Source of the DNA: Candidatus Cloacimonadota bacterium
GTDB lineage: Bacteria; Cloacimonadota; Cloacimonadia; JGIOTU-2
Length of the DNA: 7,594 nucleotides
Direction of reading: 5' to 3'
Assembly (NCBI GenBank): GCA_011043895.1
Contig: DRBZ01000018.1
Span: forward strand, 1-7,594
The position numbers and the translations under genes are program-made. The notes beneath the pieces were generated by a model. The model had not been told where the DNA came from, searched no databases, and worked only from the letters and a program-made list of their open reading frames with translations. This document shows positions 1 through 6,646 of this stretch, piece by piece (the first letter of the stretch is position 1; the number at the start of each line of letters is the position of its first letter).

Positions 1-32
1 GAAATAGGATATGAATATAATATCTGAAAGCA

Positions 33-128
33 TTGTCACACTGAGGTTCTTTATCTCGGCGAAATGGAATGAAGTCGGATCGAAGTGCGACAGACCCTTC
101 TCCGCCGGCTGGCGGCTCAGGGTGACAA
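33..128. repeat. 96-bp element with 13-bp terminal inverted repeats (MITE/REP-like)
   Basis: The left end TTGTCACACTGAG (33-45) and the right end CTCAGGGTGACAA (116-128) are inverted copies matching at 12 of 13 positions; the one mismatch pairs base 40 with base 121. Just inside the right end lies a perfect GC hairpin, CCGCC-GGCT-GGCGG (102-115). The element is clearly more GC-rich than its AT-rich flanks. The motifs CCCTTC and CTCAGGGTGACA resemble a class of dispersed intergenic palindromes that I recall from many bacterial genomes; that is recognition from memory, not a search. It has no coding capacity, and no flanking target-site duplication is obvious. It could also be part of a larger degenerate repeat. 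Confidence 0.6.
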
Positions 129-263
129 CAGCAAGTGTTGATAAAAACAGCAGTTTCTCTAAAAGTAATTTTCCATCATAATTTTACCGCAAATCCTTTA
201 TTAATGCACCATTCAGAAAATGTGTGCCTAAATTTGGGGGGTATCCCTGGTTGATTGTAAAAT

Positions 264-296
264 AAAAAAAAGCCTGCTCGATGGACGAACAGGCTT
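264..296 (-). terminator. Rho-independent terminator of the operon
   Basis: Read on the minus strand, AAGCCTG (290-296) pairs with CAGGCTT (270-276). A U-G wobble and a further UCG/CGA pairing extend the stem to about 11 bp, closing on a 5-nt UCCAU loop. The hairpin is followed at once by a run of seven T (264-270) and then ATTTT. In the plus direction the helix would contain a C/A mismatch and be followed by TATAT, so it is oriented for the minus-strand genes. It begins 21 nt after the stop codon of the last gene and is the only convincing terminator in the window. Confidence 0.92.
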
Positions 297-317
297 ATAT
301 ATAATGTAAGATTTTAC

Positions 318-2483
318 TTATCTACTAAGCATCATCTTTTTGGTAATTGTTTCACCATTGGTTTCTACTTTATAGAAGTAAATTCCGTTTGCGACATCAT
401 TACCATATTGGTCAGTACCATCCCATGTTGCATGTCCTGCAGTATGAGAATCAGCAATTGTATCGATGGTTTTAATCAGCTGACCTCTAGTGTTATAGAT
501 AGTGACTTTTGCGTTTTCCACGCCGACTGAAGCTGCGAATTGGATCTCTGTGTGTGAGAAGAATGGATTGGGAACATTGCGAAGGGTAAGGGTTGGTTCT
601 GGTTGCGGCTGTGAAGGATCAGTTGAATAAGTCATACCAGCAAAATCAATCTTGAATGAGCAGTACACCATTTCACCACCGGTTACGGGACCCATATTTT
701 GGATCGAGCTACCGTAGTCATTATCATCAAAGAAGAACATGTCAATCTGTCCCCAGCCATCACCAAGGTCTTTGATCGTGGGATTAATGTACGGATACAT
801 GGTTATCATGTCCGAAAAACCTGGAAATGCTGTGCTGAAGATATCAGAAAGCTCAATTGGAGCACTCCAGTTTTCACCATTGTTATTTGTTGCGGAAACA
901 TAAAGAATTGGATGAGTCGCATATGCATCATATCCTGGTATTGCATCTTCTGCATAAAGTGTTTTTGTGCCATCATCCCACACTTGAACCATCCATGGTT
1001 GTGTGACACAGGCAGCATTACGTTGTGTGTTTTCATGAAAACCAACATCAGCGGCTATAGAGAACGGATAAGTCCTCCAGGGGTAGACTAAGGTGTCACC
1101 GCTTACAGCTTCAATTTCCCATGGAACACTGTGACCAGACATTGCATCGATTCCTGGCAAATTTGGTACTTCACGAATTTCCCAAGTGCCGTCAGTTTTA
1201 TACACAACTTCAGCTTGGTACTGGAACTCGTAATAAGGCCAGTAGGATGCACTCGCGGCTACAGTATCAACAGAGCAAATCCAGAATTGTTCAGGCAGGT
1301 GTAGATTTCCTTCGCTATCAAAAGTTGTTGTTCTATGAGTTGAGTGTTGGTTACCTGGCCATCCGATCCACACATGAAGCTCATCAAGAAGCACGTCGTC
1401 AATAGTAAATCCAGGAACGTTATCTACAGCATAAAGCACATATTCATTATACATGCCAACATCTGTTTGATATGAATGGAAGTTTGCATAGTCCCAGGTT
1501 TCGCCACCGTCATAGGAATCCCATACGTAAAAACCTTGTGGAACGACTTCGAGTCCGATTAATCCGTTAGTGTATCCTGCATAACCGAAAATTGCGATAT
1601 GTCCTGCATTGAATGGATCTACTGCATAGGAGGGATAAGGACGACAGGAAAGACCAGTGGCTGGATCTGACCAGTCACGTGAAATATTCACTGGATCTGA
1701 CCAGTTGTTCTTATCAAGCATGATATCAAGGTCACCATAAACGTAGGAGTCTTGAGGAACATCAATCCAGCGAAGAATATCATGTTCAATCTCACCATCT
1801 GGATTCTGCTGGCTGGTTTGATATACACGATAGTTTCCGGTTGTAGCATAATCCGGTGCCATTCCAATGTGCATATAGGGCCAGATATACTCGTCAACAT
1901 AAGGAATTGGCTGATCAAAGGTCACGGGAGTTTTCCAGAAACCAGGAATGAAGAGCAGACCGTAATCATCAAAAGTTACTCGTGTGTTCGTATCTTCAGG
2001 AGTTGCAGATTCCATAATATCGTGCCATGAAGCGATAGGATCACCGGAGGCGGGATGCATGGTTATTCCAGGATAACCCTGCCATGTGTCGGAAGTAGTA
2101 ATAGTGGCATATTCAATTGATCCACCTGGGTGAACGTATGCCCAATATACTCTTCTGTTGTCAGTCGTGTTTGGACGACCGTGGAAGACAAAGTAAACAC
2201 CACCGTACGCATCTGGTTGACACGCAAGAGGGCGACCGCAATAACTACCTGGCATATAGTCATAGTAGCTAGTAAAACCTGCAAGGGACGTAGGTTCCTG
2301 AATGAATTCCCAATCAGGAACGTCGAAGTTGCCATTGTTTCTGTTCTGTGTGGCAACCTTGAGATGCTTAGGTGCTTCAATAGGAACAATGGCTTTATTG
2401 TTCACTGGTTGTTGGACATCATTAGCCCAAACCATTCCTGCGAGCACGAGGAGCATCATACTAAGCATAGCAATTTTTTTCAT
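318..2483 (-). CDS. Exported Asp-box (BNR/sialidase-like propeller) protein with type-A sorting-like C-terminal domain
   Basis: This 721-residue protein starts with a clear signal peptide (residues 1-20, MKKI, hydrophobic core, cut after VWA). The middle, about 60-620, is rich in aromatic residues and contains one textbook Asp-box, SYDGGETW (323-330), and a degenerate one, NNNGENW (533-539). The pattern W-S-x-P-[VI]-x-[IL]-S occurs at 261-268 and 539-546. Such motifs mark sialidase-like beta-propellers, but I see no set of catalytic arginines that would support sialidase activity, so an adhesive or carbohydrate-binding role is as likely. A Pro/Gln linker (623-630) leads to an 85-90 residue FlgD-like/type-A sorting domain: VPNPF (637-641), IYNTRGQLI (662-670), WDG (687-689), G-IYFYKV (700-706) and the terminal KKMMLSR. 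This predicts delivery to the cell surface or medium. The ATG has GGAGG (2493-2497) 9 nt upstream. It is the last gene, 33 nt after the PorV-like gene. Confidence 0.85.
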   Translation of the reverse strand: MKKIAMLSMMLLVLAGMVWANDVQQPVNNKAIVPIEAPKHLKVATQNRNNGNFDVPDWEFIQEPTSLAGFTSYYDYMPGSYCGRPLACQPDAYGGVYFVFHGRPNTTDNRRVYWAYVHPGGSIEYATITTSDTWQGYPGITMHPASGDPIASWHDIMESATPEDTNTRVTFDDYGLLFIPGFWKTPVTFDQPIPYVDEYIWPYMHIGMAPDYATTGNYRVYQTSQQNPDGEIEHDILRWIDVPQDSYVYGDLDIMLDKNNWSDPVNISRDWSDPATGLSCRPYPSYAVDPFNAGHIAIFGYAGYTNGLIGLEVVPQGFYVWDSYDGGETWDYANFHSYQTDVGMYNEYVLYAVDNVPGFTIDDVLLDELHVWIGWPGNQHSTHRTTTFDSEGNLHLPEQFWICSVDTVAASASYWPYYEFQYQAEVVYKTDGTWEIREVPNLPGIDAMSGHSVPWEIEAVSGDTLVYPWRTYPFSIAADVGFHENTQRNAACVTQPWMVQVWDDGTKTLYAEDAIPGYDAYATHPILYVSATNNNGENWSAPIELSDIFSTAFPGFSDMITMYPYINPTIKDLGDGWGQIDMFFFDDNDYGSSIQNMGPVTGGEMVYCSFKIDFAGMTYSTDPSQPQPEPTLTLRNVPNPFFSHTEIQFAASVGVENAKVTIYNTRGQLIKTIDTIADSHTAGHATWDGTDQYGNDVANGIYFYKVETNGETITKKMMLSR
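1661..1705. repeat. 15-bp perfect direct repeat, period 30 bp, inside the Asp-box gene
   Basis: CTGGATCTGACCAGT occurs identically at 1661-1675 and 1691-1705, exactly ten codons apart and in frame. It encodes the two WSDP motifs at residues 261-264 and 271-274 of the exported protein. The intervening 15 bases are not duplicated exactly. It may be a small in-frame duplication or selection for a repeated blade or loop motif. Confidence 0.7.
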
Positions 2484-2492
2484 TTTTTTAAT

Positions 2493-2497
2493 CCTCC
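2493..2497 (-). promoter_or_regulatory. Shine-Dalgarno sequence for the Asp-box protein
   Basis: GGAGG on the minus strand, with a 9-nt spacer to the ATG at 2483. It confirms that start and lies in the 33-nt gap after the PorV-like gene, which contains no terminator. Confidence 0.85.
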
Positions 2498-2516
2498 ATC
2501 ATTTAATGATTAATTA

Positions 2517-3554
2517 CTAAAATTTCATTTTTACAGATAGACGTAATGGTCCGGTAAGAAATTTACCATCCATTTTTTCTTCTAAGTCACCAAAAGGAGT
2601 ATAAGCAGCATCAATATCCATAACAGCAAAGGAAGTAGGAAGTTTCCAACCAAGTCCAAACGAAGCTGTTTGAGCATCAAGATTAAATTGATATCCACCG
2701 CGAAGGAAGAAGGTGCCGATTCTGTATTCAAGTCCAGCATTGTAGGTTTCGAGTCTGTCAACACAGTTGTCAACCTGGAATACAGCATTTAATGACTGCA
2801 TTTTGCTTTCAAGAATATTCATTGCGATTCCAAGAGAGAAATTCATGGGAAGTGCAAAAGAGAGTTCTTCTCTGTCTTCATCAACAAGTCCGTCAGCATC
2901 ATTGTCAAGCAGATCATAAGGATCTTCATCAATGAGACCATCTTCATCATTATCCAATGTGTATTTCATTTCTGGTCCAAAGTTTCGTAAACTCATACCA
3001 ATCGTAAGATCTTTCCAGCCGGTAGCATAGAGAGATCCAAGGTCAACACTCCAGCCGTTCACATCAAATTCATCAAGATTTTCTCTGAGATATTTGAATG
3101 TGAGTCCAAGTGAGAATTTGTCAGTAAGCATGGTTGCATAAGAGAGTCCAGCCATCATATTACTGCAGGTGAATTGTTCTCCATTTGGTCCAAATTCATC
3201 GGCAGTTGTTACGTCCATCCAATCCATATATAATATCGAACCGTTGATCCCGAAAACTCCAAGGGAAGTAGGGAATGCAAAGGTCAAATAATCATAATTT
3301 ATATCAGCAACATAACGGGTGTGGTTTACAAACAGCTCAGTGCCATTTGTGTATGCGAGGCCTGCAACATTCCAATAGGATGAAGAAGCACCTTTTGTGT
3401 AAGCTGTATATGCTTCTGCCATACCAATAGCACGAGCGTCAACACCAATTTTGAGGAACTGAAGACCTGTAGTACCGACTTTAGCAAAAATATCAGCCTG
3501 AACGAAGGTTGGTATAAGTAAAAGGGCCAATATTACAAAAATTATCCTTTTCAT
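2517..3554 (-). CDS. PorV/PorQ-family outer-membrane beta-barrel protein
   Basis: This 345-residue protein has a signal peptide at 1-20 (MKRI, hydrophobic core, VQA before D21). The family hallmark follows at about 27-67: GTTGLQFLKIGVDARAIGMA, then A-Y-T-A-Y, then SSSYWNVAGLAY, matching the G..FL.IG..aRa.GM...A....WN.AGLa signature of PorV/PorQ/UPF0164 proteins. The rest alternates amphipathic, glycine- and aromatic-rich strands and ends in the aromatic KMKF, as expected of an outer-membrane barrel. In type IX systems PorV receives cargo and passes it to the surface attachment complex; whether this paralogue does so is inferred from its two sorting-domain neighbours. An acidic insert (201-227) carries two DxDxDGxxDED loops and is probably extracellular. 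I place the start at ATG 3554, not at the in-frame GTG at 3563, because the GTG lies within the Shine-Dalgarno sequence. The gap to the preceding gene is only 11 nt. The stop is TAG. Confidence 0.9.
   Translation of the reverse strand: MKRIIFVILALLLIPTFVQADIFAKVGTTGLQFLKIGVDARAIGMAEAYTAYTKGASSSYWNVAGLAYTNGTELFVNHTRYVADINYDYLTFAFPTSLGVFGINGSILYMDWMDVTTADEFGPNGEQFTCSNMMAGLSYATMLTDKFSLGLTFKYLRENLDEFDVNGWSVDLGSLYATGWKDLTIGMSLRNFGPEMKYTLDNDEDGLIDEDPYDLLDNDADGLVDEDREELSFALPMNFSLGIAMNILESKMQSLNAVFQVDNCVDRLETYNAGLEYRIGTFFLRGGYQFNLDAQTASFGLGWKLPTSFAVMDIDAAYTPFGDLEEKMDGKFLTGPLRLSVKMKF
2874..2954 (-). other. Double DxDxDG acidic (calcium-loop-like) insert in the PorV-like barrel
   Basis: Residues 201-212 (DNDEDGLIDEDP) and 217-227 (DNDADGLVDED) form a tandem of two near-identical acidic loops spaced 16 residues apart. 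The D-x-D-x-D-G spacing is that of EF-hand, dockerin and thrombospondin-type-3 calcium loops. The insert sits between predicted strands and is probably surface exposed. Very similar loops occur in the giant protein encoded just upstream. Confidence 0.75.
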
Positions 3555-3559
3555 GTTAA

Positions 3560-3567
3560 CCACCTTT
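3560..3567 (-). promoter_or_regulatory. Shine-Dalgarno sequence that sets the PorV-like start and overlaps the upstream stop codon
   Basis: AAAGGTGG on the minus strand stands 5 nt before ATG 3554. Its first two bases lie within the TAA stop (3566-3568) of the giant exported protein. The overlap suggests translational coupling of the two genes, and it rules against the GTG at 3563 as the start. Confidence 0.8.
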
Positions 3568-6500
3568 ATTTAATTAAAACAAGTTTATCGACTTTAACAT
3601 TACCAGTCGCATGATCTTTTACAGAATATAGATAAACACCGCTTGCAATGATCTGGTCATTTTTTGAGAGGAGATCCCAGGGTTCTATTCCACCCGGAGC
3701 AATACCAGTATGAGTTGCTTTACTAGGATTGATAACATCAACAGTTGACACCCCATCATGTTCGATTTCATCAACGAGGTCACCGGCAAGAGTATATATC
3801 TTAATAGAGCATTTTTCAGGAAGATTTACAAACCAGATACGCTTACTTCTATCTCCGTTCTCATCTTTATCACGTCTTCCGTCGAACTTGCTTTGTCCGA
3901 GGTAGGGATTTGGTACAACATAGACATTATCGAGATTGGGAGCAGCAGATGGACCTGCAAAGACTGTTATTCGATTTCCATCTTTTCCAGATTCAAGCGC
4001 TTGAAGACTCTGTGAAGGAATACCTCTATCAAATGAGCTGACAGCAAAATAGTTTTCAACACCCTTTTCAGGATAGAGTATCTCACTGATATAGTATCTG
4101 CGGGAAAGCCGGTTCTTTTTCAACTCGAGTAAACCTTCGGGATGTGCTTGTCCAAGATGTTCTGGAAGAGGTATCAATTTATCATCATAGAGATCAAGAT
4201 AGAGTTCATCATCTATTTCGGGATTTTTAAAGAGAAGAGATTCTTTGTCGTGTCTTTCATTTTCAGGAAGATGGGCATATGGTGTAACATCTACATCAGC
4301 GCTATCCAGCACATTATAAAGAGGAACTCCAAACACCTTGTCTCCAGTGACAATATCCACAAAGGAATAGAGCGAATCAAGATGATAGTAATCAGTCCAA
4401 TACACTGTACTGTCAGCTATATAGATAATGTCTTTTGTTGGATCAGTACCAACAATATATTCCATTGGGATTCCATTATTAATACCCAACTGACCGCCAT
4501 ATGATACTTCCATACTGTCAACAGGAAGGTTCATGCAGATATTATAATCTCTCATGTCTTGTGGGGTATCGATCTTATCCCAGCGGTTCATTCTCATATA
4601 AGCATCCTGCTCACCGGAGTTGGAAGCTTTCCACAAAGAGTAACCCTGGAAGTCATGTCGTAATCTAAAGGCAGTCCACGGATTAACTTTTGCATTGAGA
4701 TTTTCAATGAGAACACCTCCCGGCGTATACTGAGGAGCAAACTCTTCAGGGAAATAGCCGTAGTGTGCCAACTGTACGTCGTAATTATCGACATAACTGT
4801 CAAGGTATGGAATTGTATTCTGCCAGCCGACAAATTCTTTGGTGAGAGTCATTCTATCAACGGTGAATTCGGAGCGGTTATCCCAGTATACAAAAATAGT
4901 ATCACCCTCAGCAGATTGATCAAGGGTCATGTTTGGTATATCTGGTGGACCGGGCGCCTCATAGTGCTTAAATGTATCAGGAAGCACCACGGTTGTAAGA
5001 GTTTGAGCTTCTCCATACAATGTTTTTGACCAAATTGCAGTTCTTTTTAATTCTTCAACATCATCACCTGGGAATACCGCAATAACGATTTTCATTGTTT
5101 CGTAGGGTTTGAGATTCCAACTCGAGTCCGTGGGAGCATCGAATCCGTGCATATCTCCATAGAATGCGAAGAGATAACGAGTGTCAACAGGATCATTGAA
5201 TTGAGCTTGTGGATCTTCACGAAGGGAGATGTACTTCGTTGGAGCAAAAGAATCTGTATTATGGGTCATCAGCCAATACTTCTCATTTCGTTCCACATTG
5301 GGAACGTTATGAGTCGGACCGTCACCGACTTCCCATGTCCAGCAGGCAAATTCCAACTCGTCTGGATCAGGAGAACAAACACGAGATCCAACATAACCTG
5401 TGGTAAGACCGCCATCTGTATCTGCATCATATGTATATGCAAACTCAAATCCTTCGCCACGAACATAGCTGCTTATATCTTCACTGCATCGTGGCTGGGC
5501 ACCCCACGATTGAGGACCTACATCACAATCCATATACACAGCCATTGCACAGTCAAAAAGTGTATCAACCGGATTCATGTTAGTAATGTCGAATTCAACA
5601 TAAACTAAATTTTTAATATATTCATAGCTCCACTGGAAACTCACCTGTCGTACTCGGATATTATTTGGAATATGTTCTTGAGAATAGGATTGAGATTCTT
5701 TTACCCTTTCTCCAGGAGTTCCAAATGGACTATAATCATAATAGTAGCCCAGGTAATCCTGTTCGGAGATTGGATAGCCATCTTCATCACGAAGCCCGTC
5801 TCCGTCATCGTCCTGAGCTTGAGCAAAGTTATATATGCTGTCAGGATCTTCATATCCCAGATTAAGGAAACCGAGTGGGAACCAGATGTCAATATTTGCA
5901 AGAATCTCAGCCGGTTCACATTGCATACTATCTACGTGACCTCTAAACTCATTATCTCCAGGTAAAAAGGTACTGAACTGTGAAGGTACAGTACTTCTAT
6001 AGGGGAATGCAAAACCAGCGGGATCTTCATCAATTCTTCCATCACCATCATCATCTTCACCTAATTTCTGATCACGAATTGATGATTCAACTACACCATC
6101 GCTCAGGTTATAGACATCATACATTGGTCCGAGAACATTTTCTTCAAGCGGATTATACGCTGGCAAGAATTCATAGTAATCATCATCACCATCAAAGCCG
6201 ACGGTTACAAGAGTGTCAATGACTCTACCGAAACCCATGTTAGTGGTGCCGGTTGTTTCTTGTGCAGCATCTTGCCAATACAACATCTGACCGAAGTCAT
6301 TTCTTCGTTGTTTACATGCACCGAACCACAAAGCACCCTGGTAGAGGTAGTCAATACCAGATCCTCCCGGATATTCCAGGGAGGGCCATTGCGGAACAAC
6401 GTCATCGCCTGATCCAAAGAAACCATAGTTACTTATTCGCAACCATATGTTTCCAACATCATGATAGTGAAAGATATCAAGTCTTTTATCTGCGCCAGAG

Positions 6501-6598
6501 CCTCCATTAACTGATCGAGCCCAAAGGAACGTACTTGAGAGCATCAGCATGAGGAGAACTACCAGAAAAACAGGCAGGAAACCAATTTTAGAGCGCAT
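3566..6598 (-). CDS. Giant exported protein of unknown function with FlgD-like C-terminal domain
   Basis: This 1010-residue protein begins with a signal peptide (MRSKIGF, long Leu/Val/Met core, cut near LWA at 25-27). The N-terminal segment contains YPGGSGIDYLYQGALWFGA (76-94), a pattern I associate with large uncharacterised FCB-group surface proteins; no enzyme family is recognised. Acidic D-rich loops lie at 181-193 (EDDDGDGRIDEDP), 263-273 (DDDGDGLRDED), 391-397 (DADTDGG) and 910-916 (DKDENGD). The last 120 residues (about 890-1010) form a FlgD-like/sorting-type domain of the longer class: VVPNPYLG (894-901), IWFVNLP (921-927), IKIYTLAGDLV (932-942), ASGVYLYSV (985-993) and the terminal KLVLIK. 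Start choice: AGGAGGTA lies 4 nt before ATG 6598 and the signal peptide begins there. The in-frame ATG at 6637 has no good ribosome site and would add 13 residues. It lies 48 nt after tonB and 11 nt before the PorV-like gene, so it is a likely partner or client of that barrel. Confidence 0.85.
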   Translation of the reverse strand: MRSKIGFLPVFLVVLLMLMLSSTFLWARSVNGGSGADKRLDIFHYHDVGNIWLRISNYGFFGSGDDVVPQWPSLEYPGGSGIDYLYQGALWFGACKQRRNDFGQMLYWQDAAQETTGTTNMGFGRVIDTLVTVGFDGDDDYYEFLPAYNPLEENVLGPMYDVYNLSDGVVESSIRDQKLGEDDDGDGRIDEDPAGFAFPYRSTVPSQFSTFLPGDNEFRGHVDSMQCEPAEILANIDIWFPLGFLNLGYEDPDSIYNFAQAQDDDGDGLRDEDGYPISEQDYLGYYYDYSPFGTPGERVKESQSYSQEHIPNNIRVRQVSFQWSYEYIKNLVYVEFDITNMNPVDTLFDCAMAVYMDCDVGPQSWGAQPRCSEDISSYVRGEGFEFAYTYDADTDGGLTTGYVGSRVCSPDPDELEFACWTWEVGDGPTHNVPNVERNEKYWLMTHNTDSFAPTKYISLREDPQAQFNDPVDTRYLFAFYGDMHGFDAPTDSSWNLKPYETMKIVIAVFPGDDVEELKRTAIWSKTLYGEAQTLTTVVLPDTFKHYEAPGPPDIPNMTLDQSAEGDTIFVYWDNRSEFTVDRMTLTKEFVGWQNTIPYLDSYVDNYDVQLAHYGYFPEEFAPQYTPGGVLIENLNAKVNPWTAFRLRHDFQGYSLWKASNSGEQDAYMRMNRWDKIDTPQDMRDYNICMNLPVDSMEVSYGGQLGINNGIPMEYIVGTDPTKDIIYIADSTVYWTDYYHLDSLYSFVDIVTGDKVFGVPLYNVLDSADVDVTPYAHLPENERHDKESLLFKNPEIDDELYLDLYDDKLIPLPEHLGQAHPEGLLELKKNRLSRRYYISEILYPEKGVENYFAVSSFDRGIPSQSLQALESGKDGNRITVFAGPSAAPNLDNVYVVPNPYLGQSKFDGRRDKDENGDRSKRIWFVNLPEKCSIKIYTLAGDLVDEIEHDGVSTVDVINPSKATHTGIAPGGIEPWDLLSKNDQIIASGVYLYSVKDHATGNVKVDKLVLIK
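5780..6058 (-). other. Pair of DDDGDG acidic loops in the giant exported protein
   Basis: Two calcium-loop-like motifs are encoded at 6020-6058 (residues 181-193) and 5780-5812 (residues 263-273). Both share DDDGDG followed by DED, as in the PorV-like neighbour (there D-N-D-x-D-G). They are separated by about 70 residues rather than being tandem, so they look like separate loops in one fold. Metal binding is inferred from the spacing of acidic residues only. Confidence 0.65.
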
Positions 6599-6600
6599 AT

Positions 6601-6608
6601 TACCTCCT
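6601..6608 (-). promoter_or_regulatory. Strong Shine-Dalgarno sequence that sets the start of the giant protein
   Basis: AGGAGGTA on the minus strand is nearly a perfect complement of the 16S rRNA tail and ends 2 nt before ATG 6598 (4 nt from the GGAGG core). It falls inside the reading frame that would be used from ATG 6637, where it encodes V-G-G, which argues that 6598 is the true start. Confidence 0.85.
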
Positions 6609-6646
6609 ACTTTCTTCATTAAAATATTATTTTTCATATTACATCT

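Larger units (their letters stand above)
1..317. other. Non-coding region downstream of the operon
   Basis: No open frame of useful length is visible on either strand; the plus-strand frames stop repeatedly within the first 40 bases. The stretch contains an inverted-repeat-bounded element (33-128) and the operon's intrinsic terminator (264-296). The part between them (129-263) is AT-rich and shows no hairpin, repeat or promoter that I can support. The gene beyond the left edge is not visible, so whether this is a convergent or a tandem intergenic region is unknown. Confidence 0.7.

Noticed and set aside
318..2483. Calling the Asp-box protein a sialidase
   Set aside because: Asp-boxes occur in many non-sialidase propellers, and no arginine triad or other catalytic pattern could be made out.
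2503..2513. Small palindrome TTAAT-G-ATTAA between the PorV-like and Asp-box genes
   Set aside because: It is all A/T with a 1-nt centre, cannot form a stable hairpin and has no T-run; it is neither a terminator nor a clear operator.
3555..3563. GTG at 3563 as start of the PorV-like protein
   Set aside because: It falls within the Shine-Dalgarno sequence itself; ATG 3554 is correctly spaced and begins a standard signal peptide.
5147..5608. Longest plus-strand open frame (153 codons)
   Set aside because: It lies wholly antisense to a well-supported coding region, has a Cys/Ile-rich composition typical of shadow frames and no ribosome site.
5980..6222. Plus-strand open frame with a striking His-rich segment (HHHHLH)
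   Set aside because: It is antisense to the giant protein gene; the histidines are the complement of GAT/GAA codons in the acidic DDDGDG loop. It has no ribosome site and no family resemblance.
6599..6637. ATG at 6637 as start of the giant protein
   Set aside because: No good ribosome site precedes it, and the strong AGGAGGTA lies inside the extension, 4 nt (from its core) before ATG 6598.
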